Shown piece after piece: positions 52,840 through 63,392 of a stretch of DNA of 64,000 nucleotides. The notes under the pieces are model-generated. The model did not search any database and was not told where the DNA came from. It worked only from the letters and a program-made list of their open reading frames with translations. The stretch covers positions 122,325,501-122,389,500 of the forward strand of contig NC_090989.1 of assembly GCF_041146395.1 (NCBI RefSeq). Direction: 5' to 3'. The first letter of the stretch is position 1. Each line of letters opens with the position of its first letter. The translations under genes and the position numbers were made by a program. The DNA is from Eulemur rufifrons. Taxonomy: Eukaryota > Chordata > Mammalia > Primates > Lemuridae.

Positions 52840-55385
52840 AAGGAAGCCCAGTGAACTTCAATAAAATGCAGGGAAACAATTCAATAAAATCAGGAAAACA
52901 ATAAATGACCAAAATGATATTTAACAACAACCAAACAACCAAACAAAACCCAATTCTGGAGCTGAAAAATACAATGAATGAAATGAAATATGCAATAGAA
53001 AGTGTCAATAGCAGGATTGATCAAGCAGAAGAAAGAGTTTGTGAACTTGAAGTTATTTGAAAATTATAGACAGGGAGAAAAAAGGAAAAAAAAGAATGAA
53101 GACAGTTTATGAGATTTATGGAACAGCATAAAAAGAATATTTTAATTACAGGGGTTTAAGAAAGGGAAAAGAGAGACAAAAGAACAGAAAGCTTAAAGAA
53201 ATAATAGGAGAAAATTTTTCATATCTGGGAAAGATATAAATATCCAGGAACAGGAAAGCCAAAGGCCTCCAATGAGATCCAATCCAAACAAGACTATACC
53301 AAAACATATTATAATGAAACTGAAAAAATTCAAAGAGAGGATCCCAAGAGCAGCAAGTAAAAAGAATAACAGAAAAGAGAGTTTCAATAAGGCTAGCAGA
53401 TTTCTCAGCAGAAACCTTACAGGCTGGAAGAGAGTCAGATGATATAGTCAAAGAGGTAAAGGAAAAAAACCCTGCCAATCAAGAATACCATACTCAGCAA
53501 ATCTGTCCTTTTGAAATAAAGGAGAAATAAAGACCTTCCCACACAAACAAAATCTGAGGGAGTTCATCATCACCAGAGCTGTCATATAAGAAATACTAAA
53601 GGGAGTTCTTCAAGCTTAAAGAAAAAACACTAGTAACATGAAAACATATGAAAGTATAAAACTTATTGGTAAGAGTAAACATACAGTTAAATTCAGAATA
53701 CTCTAATACTGTAATGATGGTGTGTAAATTACCTATATATTCATGATAAAGGTTAAAAGTCAAAATTATTAGAAACAATAATTGCTACAATAATTTTTAA
53801 GGGACACACAATGTAAAAAATGTACATTATGACATCAAAAATACAAAATGTAGGGAAGTGGAATGAAGGTATAGAGTTCTTTTCAATCAAAGTTGTTATT
53901 AGTACTAAAAAGCCTGTTATAATATGTTTTAAGTTTCACGGTAACCACAAAACAAAAACCTATTGTAGATGCATAAAAGATAAAAAAAATTTCTCTTCAT
54001 GTGTAGAGAAATACTCCCACACTTTTGGTGTTAAAAGTGTTGTGTTGAGTGGTGTGTGAGTAGTGGAAAAAATTTGTTTTTTTTTCCTTTTACAAAGTCC
54101 TTCTCTATCAATACCTTGAATGTAAATGGATTAAATTCTCAAATAAAAAGACACACAGTGTCTAAGTGGATTAAAAACCACGATCCAATTATATACTGCC
54201 TACAAGGGACTCCCTTCATCCTTCAGGACACGCATAGACTGAAAGTGAAGGGATGGAAAAAGATATTCCATGCAAATAGAAATAAAGAGAGCAGGGCTAG
54301 CTATATTTATTCCAGATAAAAAGTTTAGTCAAAAACTATAAAATGAGACAAAAAGAAAATTGAATATCCACATGCAGAAAGAATGAAATTAGACCCCTAT
54401 CTCAGACTATACAGAAAAATCAAATCCAAATGGATTAAAAATTTAAATATGATACTGGAAACTGTAAAACTACTAGAAGAAAACACAGGGGGAAAGTTCC
54501 ATGACTGGTCTGGGCAATGAATTTTTGGATATGACCCAAAAAGCATAGGCAACAAAAGCAAAAATAGACAAATGGTCTTACATCAAACTAACAAGCTTCT
54601 GCACAGCAAAGGAAACAACAGAGTGAAGAGAAAAATCTATAGAATGGGAGAAAGTGTTTATAAATCGTCTGATAAGAGGTTAATATCCACAATATATAAG
54701 GAACTCAAACAACCAATAGCAAGAAAACAAATAATTCAATTAAAAGATGGACAAAGGACTTGAATTGACATTTCTCAAGAGAAGACATACACATAGCCAA
54801 CAGGTACTTGGAACAAAATGCTCACCATCACTAGTCATCAGGGAAATGCAAATCACAACCACAATGAGATATCACCTCACACTTGTTAGAATGGCCATCA
54901 TCAAAAAAACCAAAACATAAGTGCTAGAAAAGATGTGGAGGAAAGGGAATCGTACACTGTGGTGGGAATGTAAATCAGTAAAACTACTATGAAAACAGTA
55001 GGGAGGTTCCTCAAAAAATTAAAACCAGAACCACCATATGATCCAGCAATCCCACTACTGGGCATATATCCAAAGAAAACAATCAGTATGTCAAAGAGAT
55101 ATCTGTTCTCTCATGTTCACTGCAGCAATATTTACAACACCAAAGATATGGAATCAACCTAAGTGTCCATCAATGACTGAATAGATAAAGAAAATGTGAT
55201 ATATACACACAATGGAATACTATTCAGCCATAGAAAAGAAGAAATTTCTGTCATTTATGACAATGTGGATAAACAGGTAGGATACTATGTTAAGTGAAAT
55301 AAGCCAGGCACAGAAAGACATCTGATAAGAGAAAGACAAAGACTGTATAATCTCACCTATGTGTGGAATCTAAAAAAGTTGAACT
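52840..55385 (+). mobile_element. Old L1, ORF1 end, ORF2 start and ORF2 end, internally deleted
   Basis: Continues the element interrupted at 52560. ORF1-like landmarks are GAAATATGCAATAGAAAGTG, CAATAGCAGGATTGATCAAG and AAGACCTTCCCACACAAACA. ORF2 begins near 54100, and the ORF2 C-terminal region follows from about 54370 (AGACCCCTATCTCAGACTAT) to TGTATAATCTCACCTATGTG and AAAAAGTTGAACTCAGAAC. The middle of ORF2, including reverse transcriptase, is missing between about 54315 and 54370. The 3' UTR and poly(A) are absent. Confidence 0.85.
54056..54319 (+). pseudogene. L1 ORF2 endonuclease N-terminal fragment
   Basis: The frame reads NTLNVNGLNSQIKRHTVSKW, then HDPIIYCLQGTPF and DTHRLKVKGWKKIFHANRNK, the start of the L1 endonuclease domain. 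The usual glutamate in the 'CLQET' position is replaced by a glycine codon (CLQGTPF), which would remove an active-site residue. The frame ends after about 87 codons at the internal deletion, so it is a dead fragment. Confidence 0.85.
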
Positions 55386-55389
55386 CAGA

Positions 55390-57155
55390 ACATGCATGGG
55401 CACTTTTCTAGCAAGCTAAGGAGCAGAGTGCCTGTCCCAGGAGAGCACCGTCCTGAGGGAGGAGCGGGGGCAGATCCCTGTATTCCAAGAGTCCTCCAGC
55501 CGGGCTGGGGCCAAGGCTCTCACTCAGTACACTTTGAAGGAAAAAAACAAACAAACAAACAAACAAACACCCTCAATAGAGTTCCTTTTCTCTCTTCCCC
55601 TTCATATTTTCCTCTCTGAAAATAAAAGAAAATATAGGAGGCTGTCAGATCTGAATTCCCAACAAAAGGGCAAAAAGTGCTCATCTGCTGCTAAGGAAAA
55701 GCCTACGAAAGGGAATCGGTAACGTGAATTCTGCTGGAGGGCTCAGGAGTGCCTGAGTGCTCCTCAAGAAGGGCAGCTGGGCTCTGTTTGCATTTGTTGA
55801 GGGCGGCTGTTCTGCTGTCCACAGCCACTGAAGTCAGCTGTGGGGTAAATATAGTACCAGGAGTTTGACACTTATTAGAATGACACAGACCTCCTTCTTC
55901 CGGCATTAAAGTATATTAAGACCATTTATCTCATTTGAGGAGACAGGACGGTGCTTGTGTGAGGTGAAGAATATGTATCACACTTCCCTTTTTATGGTTT
56001 TGGTGTTAAAGACAGAGTATTGAGGTCAGGGAATTAAATGATCTTGTAGAGATGCCAAATACTAAAGGAGTATGTTCTATCATTTTGACTGCACTGCTTA
56101 TGAAAAAGATTATTTCTTGTCCACAGCAAACTCATTCGTTTTTCTTTTTCCTTTTCCAGTGCCTAAAAAACATCTTTAGAAATTGAATTCAAGGACCTAA
56201 AAACATGTGTATTTCCTTTGGGCAGCAGGCATTTGTCCTAAAAGATATGCTGATATTTTTACAGTGGAAAGGGAGGCAAGTCCATATGAAATAGGAAAAA
56301 CTCATACCAGAATGTTTAGCATGTGGAAAGAACATTTAAACCCAAAAGGCATGCTTTGAAGAAGCAATACATTTCAGTATGAAATTATGCACAGTATCAC
56401 AGTCATAAATAAATTTTAATTTTTTTGCTACTAAGTGGTATGTTGGTAAAATAAATAAATAAATTTTAATTTAAACATTTAATCCCAAACTCTTTCCCTC
56501 CCCCTTCCCCTTCTTTAGCTCTTCTCATTCCACTAAATCTACATAAAACCTTCTTTAATTCTTGAGCTAGCATGAAGACAGTTTTAATATGCGGTTCTAG
56601 TTTAATCTTTCAAAATACATCATTTACGTCAAGTGGTTCTACAAGATTGGCAGTCTGTTGAATATATGGCTGTAATAAAAATTATAATGAAATGAAAACA
56701 TAGTAGGCAAGAGGGGTTTGGGCCAATATAAAACGGCCACAACCATCACAAGAAGAGTATGGAATTCAGGTCACTGTTCAGACTCAAGCAGGAAAGGTTA
56801 AGTCCCACAGTGAAGTTCATGATATTCCAAATACTTCTGATGAGTTTCATTTTTCTGCCTTGCTCCAGGGAGCATGAAAAATTTTGACCTCACCTGTGAG
56901 GTACTTAAATAGCTTTATATGATTATGTTGATAATTCTACCTTGCGTTGATAACTAGAAGGGCTAGAAGAAATATCTGGAAATACCAAGATTGGTGGTTC
57001 CCTAAATGAGTTAATGGCCAGAATCTATTTTAAAAATAGATTCCTAGGTTTTTCCCTTAGGAATTCTAATTCCTAGGTTCTGGAAGAGGGCAATTTTAAA
57101 AGGCTCCTATTATGGCCATCACGGTCAGCCAGGCTTGGAAACCAAGAAACCTAAT
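55390..57155. other. Unassigned stretch with (AAAC)n
   Basis: A GC-rich patch at 55430-55530 precedes an (AAAC)n tract (55546-55569). Frames of 62-75 codons here read through that tract. AATAAATTTTAATTT recurs at about 56408 and 56456. No exon or known repeat was recognised. Confidence 0.4.
55546..55569 (+). repeat. (AAAC)n microsatellite
   Basis: About six AAAC units. Confidence 0.9.
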
Positions 57156-57159
57156 CTAC

Positions 57160-57307
57160 CAGTTCTTAACCCTGGCTGAACATTAGAACAACAGGAACAT
57201 ACCAATGCCTGTGCCATAGCCCATCCCAGATCAAAGAAGTTGGACTGCCTGAAGAAATGAGGGAAGCTTCCAAGTGATTCTACTGTACTGTTGGGTCAAG
57301 AACCAGG
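57160..57307 (+). mobile_element. hAT-Charlie element (MER-like), decayed
   Basis: CAGTTCTTAACCCTGGCTGA, CATTAGAACAACAGGAACAT, ATGCCTGTGCCATAGCCCAT, CCAAGTGATTCTACTGTACT and GTCAAGAACCAGG match the same element type as 42519-42679, with decayed inverted ends. Confidence 0.65.
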
Positions 57308-57309
57308 GA

Positions 57310-57960
57310 TCCTTGCCCCAGCCTCAGAGAGTACTAGAACCACAGTGAGCCCGGGCCCACTTATCCTTTTTCCTGAAAGTGGCAGTTTTATGAGAGATGG
57401 AGGAAGTGGGATGATAAATGAAACCACATTTGTAAGTCTCATTCAAAACAGAACAGGAGTGAGTCAGTGTTTCTTAAATATTTGGATCCACCGCCTTTCA
57501 TGCAATTCAAGTTTTAAGCACATGAGCTCTTGGTGCTCTTTCACCCAATCTCTGATTTTGATAGAGATGATCTCACTTGTCCCTGCTCCCTGCTTCATCG
57601 GGATGTCTGGAAGAACAAGGCAACAATGACTGTAAGGAAGACAGATGAGGTCCAGGGAGGTGAAGACGGTGTGGGAAGCCACACGCAGACTGAGAGCTTG
57701 GCGTGAGGCTGAAACCACCCTTATCTGCAAAGTATGGGTTTCCTGGGTGGAGTGAGTGTTCCTTTTCCTGAAGACTGCATTCACAGGGGAAACAGACAGA
57801 GGCTGCAAATTCTGAGTGGGAGCAACAGGAGAGAGACTACACTGAAGGCATCCCCTTCTCTGCCAGGGACCACAGCGAACTGCACAGACCGAAGCAGGAC
57901 AAGAAGATACAGTACACACAGCAGGGAGCCAGGAGATCCATTTCTTTGAGTACCACAGCT
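57310..57960. other. Unassigned stretch with a 168-codon chance frame
   Basis: A 168-codon minus-strand frame (57464-57970) covers most of this region. It has no domain I recognise, and two other frames overlap it, on + at 57734-57949 and on - at 57781-57966. A MIR-like block (AGACAGATGAGGTCCAGGGA) at about 57640 suggests part is SINE-derived. Confidence 0.4.
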
Positions 57961-57961
57961 T

Positions 57962-58090
57962 AACAAGCACTGTGCTAGTAGCAGAGGTTGGGGCCGAGAA
58001 AAAAAAAAAAAAAAACTACAACAAATGAGACATGTTCCCTGTCCTCAAGGATCTTGCAGTTTAGCAGGGGGAGAGAATATCTTGTCAAAA
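57962..58090 (-). mobile_element. L2 LINE 3' end with internal A-run
   Basis: TAACAAGCACTGTGCTAGTA, then an A-run at about 58000-58016, then GACATGTTCCCTGTCCTCAA, GGATCTTGCAGTTTAGCAGG is an antisense L2 tail. The A-run interrupts it. Confidence 0.7.
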
Positions 58091-58119
58091 ATCACTACAG
58101 CCAGCTTTGCCCCTACTAG

Positions 58120-58295
58120 CATTAGAAAACTTATAACAAATTAGAAAATGTTTTACCCTTCTTGAGTCTCAACATCCCTATCTGTGAAACAAGTATAATA
58201 CCTGCATTGCAAGCTTGTTTTGAGAATAAAATGATATAACATATCCACGCAGTCTGGAACACAGTAGAAGTACAATAAATATGTCCTACCTCTTC
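58120..58295 (+). mobile_element. MIR SINE 3' half
   Basis: TTACCCTTCTTGAGTCTCAA, CATCCCTATCTGTGAAACAA, GTATAATACCTGCATTGCAA, GGAACACAGTAGAAGTACAA in sense MIR order, lying between two antisense L2 pieces. Confidence 0.75.
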
Positions 58296-58334
58296 AGAAT
58301 AATGAAAAATGGTTTCTTCTAGAGAGTAGCAGGA

Positions 58335-58445
58335 CAAGGCTTTTGAAGGAGGTGGAATTTGAGCAAACCTTGAAGGTTAAGAAGGATTTTGATAGGTAAA
58401 CAGGGAAAATGCAAAGGCACAGAGGTAGGACGGTGACAGGAGTTT
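58335..58445 (-). mobile_element. L2 LINE fragment
   Basis: AAGGAGGTGGAATTTGAGCA, AACCTTGAAGGTTAAGAAGG, ATGCAAAGGCACAGAGGTAG follows the antisense L2 interior and probably continues the copy at 57962-58090. Confidence 0.7.
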
Positions 58446-58449
58446 GAGA

Positions 58450-58912
58450 ATGAGTGCAACAAACAGTAGAAGATCTAATGGCTGTTGTAAAATTCTTCAT
58501 CAATGCAATTTTGGATATCATGTGACTGGCTTCTCCAGCTTCTGAAACAGAGTTGGGCCAAAGTTCGTATCTTCTAGGGGAGGGAAGGATATATTCAGGA
58601 GAGGATAAGGCTGAAATGGAGGCTGGGTCCCCAAAGGTCAATCTCCCGAGATTGATACAATTATAAATGCCTACCAACCACAAGATAGCTGGAGAGTCCC
58701 TGTCCTGGAAGCCCCAGCCAGCTTCACCTCCCAGAGTCGTCCCCATCAATGTTTACGCAGCATTACATGGCCACCACTAGGTGGTGCCAAACCCAAGTTT
58801 AAACCTGGATAGATCTGGACCCTGCAGCTGGATCCTCAGAAAGCCAGGCCAGGCATAGGTTGGCTTTCACCATTCCATTGACTTCACAATGATGTAACCA
58901 CATGGTTTACAC
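58450..58912. other. Unassigned stretch with a CTCF-like motif
   Basis: No repeat recognised. A 151-codon minus-strand frame (58294-58749) overlaps MIR and L2 sequence at its C-terminal end and has no recognised domain. Confidence 0.4.
58774..58787 (+). promoter_or_regulatory. Candidate CTCF-binding motif
   Basis: CCACTAGGTGGTGC fits the CTCF core CCASYAGRKGGCRS at all but one position (T in place of C after GG). It lies in the near-palindrome TGGCCACCACTAGGTGGTGC. Motif match only; occupancy is not implied. Confidence 0.35.
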
Positions 58913-59086
58913 CAGTGGTTTTCAAAGTGTGGTCCTCAGTCCACAGCAGCACCCAGGAACTTCTTAGAAATAAAAATGATCAGGCTCTACTCTAGACCCC
59001 CTGCATCAGAAACTCCATGGGTGGGACCCAGCAACCTGTGCTTCAGTGAGCCCTCCAGGATAAGTGCTAAAGTTTGAGAACCCCTC
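58913..59086 (+). mobile_element. MER20 hAT-Charlie element with target duplication
   Basis: Full-length sense copy: CAGTGGTTTTCAAAGTGTGG, CTGCATCAGAAACTCCATGG, GTGGGACCCAGCAACCTGTG, GCTAAAGTTTGAGAACC. Flanks GTTTACAC (58905-58912) and CTTCACAC (59087-59094) agree at 6 of 8. It is the best preserved of the MER20-type copies here. Confidence 0.88.
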
Positions 59087-59139
59087 CTTCACACAAGTGA
59101 ATTTTTGGGCCCCATTTATTATGCTATGGCAGAGTTTTA

Positions 59140-59258
59140 CTGTACAACTGTGACCTCGGACAAATAATTCACATCTTTAGAGGACCAATGAAAATGAAGA
59201 AAGAAGTAGCTGGAGCAGAAAGACCTATCTCCAAAGTCCCTTTCAATTGTAATAGGCT
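59140..59258 (+). mobile_element. MIR-family SINE fragment
   Basis: TGTACAACTGTGACCTCGGA, CAAATAATTCACATCTTTAG, CTCCAAAGTCCCTTTCAATT in sense MIR order. Confidence 0.6.
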
Positions 59259-59259
59259 A

Positions 59260-59940
59260 TAATTCATCAGTTCACCAGCGGGGGAAATGTTTGCAGTTCA
59301 TTAGTTCAAACAAATTGGTGGTGTTGGCATTCGTGGCTCTTGTTGAGAGCATTTAGTGTGGTGTGTTCGAATTCTAATGGCTAATTTAGAAATGTTACCC
59401 ATCTCCATTATTTGACTTCTTAGGCTAATAATGGTAATGTACGAGTAACCTTCATAAGAGGGGGGGATTAAAATATAGACTTTGTGGGAAAAAAAACCAA
59501 TAAAATGATTGCAACGTATTTATTGTCTCTGTTGTCATTCATTATAGGCAACCAGGAAGAACTAGACTTTTCACTGAATTAAAATTCTAAATACAGGCAG
59601 CCAGAATTGATTTAAACGATTAAATCCTGGAACAACTACTTTCAAATAAACCTCTCATCTAGAGCCTAAAGACTTAACAATGACAGCCAATACTTAATGG
59701 TAAATCAAACACGTGAGCCATTTCTGCCTTGCAAATCAGCCCAAATGAGAGCTCTAAAATTCAGAAGTCTAAAAGTTGAAGAAAATTGAGCTATACCTCA
59801 AAGAAATAAGACTGGGGATGAGCCTGGAATTTAATAAACAATTAGCCGTCTGTTTTCCAGTGCTGTCCCTATGTAAGCTGTTGATACACACTGAAACTTA
59901 GATGCAGGCTTTATAAATTAACATGTAAGTTCTGCAGAAA
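59260..59940. other. Unassigned stretch
   Basis: AT-rich; nothing recognised. Confidence 0.35.
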
Positions 59941-59944
59941 TGTG

Positions 59945-60040
59945 TGTCTTGACTGCTGCTGCATCCCTTGTGCTTAGAATAAGATCAGGCACACAGTAGC
60001 CCTTCAATATACTGGTTAAATAAAAGCCTGAATGATCCTA
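59945..60040 (+). mobile_element. L2 LINE 3' end
   Basis: GCATCCCTTGTGCTTAGAAT, AAGATCAGGCACACAGTAGC, CCTTCAATATACTGGTTAAA give a sense L2 tail. Confidence 0.7.
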
Positions 60041-60057
60041 CAAAATTTATGTAGGTG

Positions 60058-60252
60058 GTGCTGTCCAAGAGAAATTTTCTGTGATGACAGAAATGTTCTA
60101 TAAATTGTATTATACTAATACAGTAGCTTCTAACTTGCAGGTGCCTACTGAGCTCTTAAAACATGGCTAGTATAATTGGGGAACTGAACTTTAAATTATA
60201 ATTAAATTTAAAATAGCTACATGTGGTGAATGGCTACCATATTGGACAGCAG
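60058..60252 (+). mobile_element. hAT-Charlie (MER5/MER3-like) element, full length
   Basis: GTGCTGTCCAAGAGAAATTT at the left and CTACCATATTGGACAGCAG at the right are inverted ends. Inside are GATGACAGAAATGTTCTATA, TGCCTACTGAGCTCTTAAAA and AACTGAACTTTAAATTATAA. Same family as 19962-20138. Confidence 0.8.
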
Positions 60253-60254
60253 TT

Positions 60255-60970
60255 AATAAAGGCTGGAGAAAATATGTGTGTGGGGCTGGCGGGGGGTGGT
60301 AACAACAAAAGAAATTAAAAACAACAATGAGTGTGTGATGCAGAAAACTCACCCGTCATTTCTGACCCTCTGAACTGGCTCATGTTAGAGCAGATTGGGT
60401 GGGCAATGTTCTCTAGGCTCTGGATTCTTCCTGATTTCCCTTCAACCCCTTAAAGGCTGTGGCAGCAGCTGCTGAGGCAGGGAGGACTGTGCTTCAGATT
60501 CAAGGAGAGTCTGCATTCCTCTCCCGCCAGGGACAAGGTGGTGTTGAATCCATGGATGTCACAGCTGGCGGGAGAGTGACTGTAGGACAGCCAAGGAAAA
60601 CAAATAGCTGCACAGCAAAAGCACTGAGGAGCTGAGGACTTCGTCTGTCTGAACTTGCTTTCTGGTTCAGGCATTCATTCATTCAATTATTTTCATTCAT
60701 TCAAATATTTTCCCGTGCTAAGTGCCAGCCCTGTTTTTTTAATTTTCCTTTCTTAGGAGACACTATACCAAAGACTGACCCTTGGGATTGAGTTGGGGCT
60801 TGAGGTTCATGGGCTTATCACAAAATAGAGGAAATCCTAGGGAAAAAAGGCTGCTTTGCAAAATGAGCTGATTAAATGAGCCATTTCACCTTTACTAAAA
60901 AAAAAAAAAAAAAAAAAAAAGATGTTCCCTTTTTTCTCTACTCAAACTAGTGAAGACTGCTTATCATTGA
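60255..60970. other. Unassigned stretch with L2 tail and A-run
   Basis: Mostly unique-looking. Around 60672-60735, CATTCATTCATTCAATTATT and GTGCTAAGTGCCAGCCCTG suggest an antisense L2 end. An A-run of about 24 lies at 60897-60920, just before the solo LTR. Confidence 0.45.
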
Positions 60971-60975
60971 TGTGG

Positions 60976-61455
60976 TGTAAGGTCCAAAATGAAGGCTTAG
61001 TATTATGTACCACTATGACATCTGATAAAATCAGGAGGACATCAAATGACCTAACCTCTCACGTTCCCTCCCCACTCTGTTCCCATGGATAAAATCCCCC
61101 AGCCAAACAGTCCTCCTTATCAAAGGGACCAGGCACAGTTCCTGCTTATCCCTGCGTAGTGTTTTACAGTTCCCTGCCAGCCAGTGGAATTATTCAAACA
61201 AGCCAATCACATCCTCCTGAGGGAACCAGGGGGCATCTTATCCTCTTGATACTACCAAGTGCCTCCCACTGCCCCTGGTTGTTCATGCTGTTCCCCAGTG
61301 CTATCCCAGGTGGCCCTGCATGATGTTCAGCATCCTCCTCTCTGAGCTGTACGTGACTAATAAACTGCTGCTGACCTCATCTAGCCAGTGTTAGGCATTG
61401 TGTTTGACCACTCCACAATCCTTATAACCTGAGGGCGGGAATCCCTCCCTCACCA
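60976..61455 (+). mobile_element. Solo endogenous-retrovirus LTR (ERV1-like), 480 bp
   Basis: Starts TGTAAGGTCCAAAATGAAGG and ends CCCTCCCTCACCA, keeping TG...CA termini. The direct 4-bp repeat GTGG at 60972-60975 and 61456-61459 fits the 4-bp target duplication typical of gammaretrovirus-like ERVs. A CCAAT box (61203-61207) and AATAAA (61359-61364) give the U3 and R order of an LTR; no obvious TATA box. No gag, pol or env sequence lies on either side, so it is a solo LTR left by LTR-LTR recombination. The family was not named. Confidence 0.8.
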
Positions 61456-61459
61456 GTGG

Positions 61460-62245
61460 GGTGAACTAGATGTGATTAAAACAAGTTATACATGTTTTTA
61501 TAAACTCTTCATAAATAATTCATCAGTTGCTGATGAGCCAAATATCATTTATCTATACTTAGGACAACTCCTACGCTTCTGAGCGTTCTCTTTTATCTTA
61601 GGGCCATGAAACCTGAAAACTACACGTCTCAGAGGCCTTGTTGTCAGGATTCCCATTAGATTCCACCAATTAAAGACACTTGGCAGGATATTTGAAAGAT
61701 GACAGGGAAAGAGAAGCCACTATTCTACAGTAGCAGCTGTGGAACAGTCATAGACAAGAGATGAAAGGTCTTTCTAGAAGCTTCTAAGTGTCCACCAGAG
61801 AACCACCCATTTGAGTGATACTGGAAGGTAAGGCCTTTAGCGGCCACTTACCTATGGGTCCTTCATGTCTGAGTTTCTGAATCTGCTGCAGCCGATACCA
61901 CTGCACCCTGGCTCATATCCTCTTGTCCTCACCTCTGATTTCAGCATGACTGCACAGTTCCATACTGGCTTAAACTCATGATGATGGCAGCATTCTACCT
62001 CAAGTGCAGGCTACACATTACCATTTTCTGGGGGTACCAGAGGGTATTTCCAATGTTGTGGGTGCCATGGGAATTAGCTTGGCTCACATACATGTGTGCA
62101 GCTCAGAAATACAGAGAATTAATATCCCTGGGGGCGACTCTTGGGAGCCAATAAATAAATCCTTTTACTTTCCATACTTTGGGAGGACAATTCTAGAAGG
62201 TACTTTGCTTCTCAGTAGATACTGATAGAATCAAGCCCTTACTTT
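61460..62245. other. Unassigned stretch
   Basis: Nothing confidently recognised. Part may belong to the LTR-like end that follows. Confidence 0.35.
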
Positions 62246-62249
62246 CCTA

Positions 62250-62385
62250 TTGCAACCTCTGTAACACACCCTATGTTGGCCATTCCTCTTTCCTCATTCT
62301 ACCACTGATGATCCCTGGTATCACCTCCCAAATAAACTCCCTTGCCCCAGGCTCTGCTTGGGGAGGGTCCAAGCTAACACAGTAG
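62250..62385 (+). mobile_element. Possible old LTR 3' end
   Basis: CTACCACTGATGATCCCTGG, CCAAATAAACTCCCTTGCCC, CAGGCTCTGCTTGGGGAGGG, TCCAAGCTAACAC resembles the 3' end of an ancient LTR with an AATAAA signal. Confidence 0.45.
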
Positions 62386-62429
62386 CCCTTTATGATCTCA
62401 CTCCTCCAGCTCTCCAAAGGTTGTATAAA

Positions 62430-62515
62430 CCTTTAATTCCCTGTATTAAAATGTTTCCTATTCTTCAGACCTAGAGTGGCTTCTGTTTTCCTGATAAAAC
62501 TGTGATTAATATACT
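62430..62515 (+). mobile_element. Possible old LTR 3' end
   Basis: TAATTCCCTGTATTAAAATG, ACCTAGAGTGGCTTCTGTTT, TCCTGATAAAACTGTGATTA resembles another LTR terminus. Short and diverged. Confidence 0.35.
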
Positions 62516-62699
62516 GTAGTTATATGATAGTCTATATGTTACATCATTTCATTAATCTATTACTCTGTGAATGGGATATAAAGTATGTCTCCATTATTTT
62601 ACTTTTGTTATCATCAGTACATTTATTTCTATGGAAGACATTACTAGTTGTTTTACCAATAGCCATTCTCTCAATTTCTCTTACTAACAAAAGCCAATT

Positions 62700-63050
62700 T
62701 TGGTTAACCTGACAATGTACCTGATACAACTCTTAATTTCCTAATCTCCTTTGTAGTTAAGGCAGACACAATTCTGGCTAATGAGAAATGAACAGAAGTC
62801 TACTTGGGATTCTGGGTAAGTTTTGCCTGTCCTCCTGGTCCTTTTCTCTTCCCACCTGGAACAACAGCATGTGATAAACTTGCTATCCTGAAACCACAAA
62901 AGGACAATGAGGACACAAGTCACTGAAGGAGCCCAGGATGTTGATGGCATCATAGAGCTGCCTCAGCAGCTCTAAACATTGGTCTCCTCATATCTTTTTA
63001 TGTGAGAAGGAAAAATGTCTATTGTGTCAAGCTGCTTTAATAGTCTCTGA
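62700..63050 (+). mobile_element. Old LTR-like repeat
   Basis: ATTCTGGCTAATGAGAAATG, AACAGAAGTCTACTTGGGAT, TTCTGGGTAAGTTTTGCCTG and TTTTATGTGAGAAGGAAAAA, TGTCTATTGTGTCAAGCTGC follow the order of the LTR-like family also seen at 31395-31775. The subfamily is not assigned. Confidence 0.55.
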
Positions 63051-63089
63051 CACCACTGAGCATAATCCCCTACCCAATACATTGTATAT

Positions 63090-63345
63090 ATCTTTAACTT
63101 TAGAATTATTTCCTTTGACTAGACTCCCAGAAGGAAATAGCCATGTCAAAAGAGGTATAAACATATAAAAATTTATGATACATGTTGCTAAATTACTTTC
63201 CATGAGGGATACATCAATCTACATGGCTACCATCATCATTTGAAACTGCATATTCTGGAAAGCAACAGTATATTTGTTTTTTAATTATCTTGCTAACTGG
63301 CTTCCATTTTTATTAGCAATCTAATATTCTACTGATAGGTTCCAA
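63090..63345 (+). mobile_element. Old mammalian L1 (L1M/L1ME) 3' UTR
   Basis: ACTAGACTCCCAGAAGGAAA, TAGCCATGTCAAAAGAGGTA, GATACATGTTGCTAAATTAC, TTTCCATGAGGGATACATCA and ACATGGCTACCATCATCATT match the 3' UTR block that also appears at 49610-49720. Confidence 0.6.
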
Positions 63346-63392
63346 AGTCAGAGGCTACACAGTGATAAAAAGCTCTTTGGGATCCCTATTCA

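Noticed and set aside
57464..57970. 168-codon minus-strand frame
   Set aside because: Other frames overlap it on both strands and no family resemblance was found.
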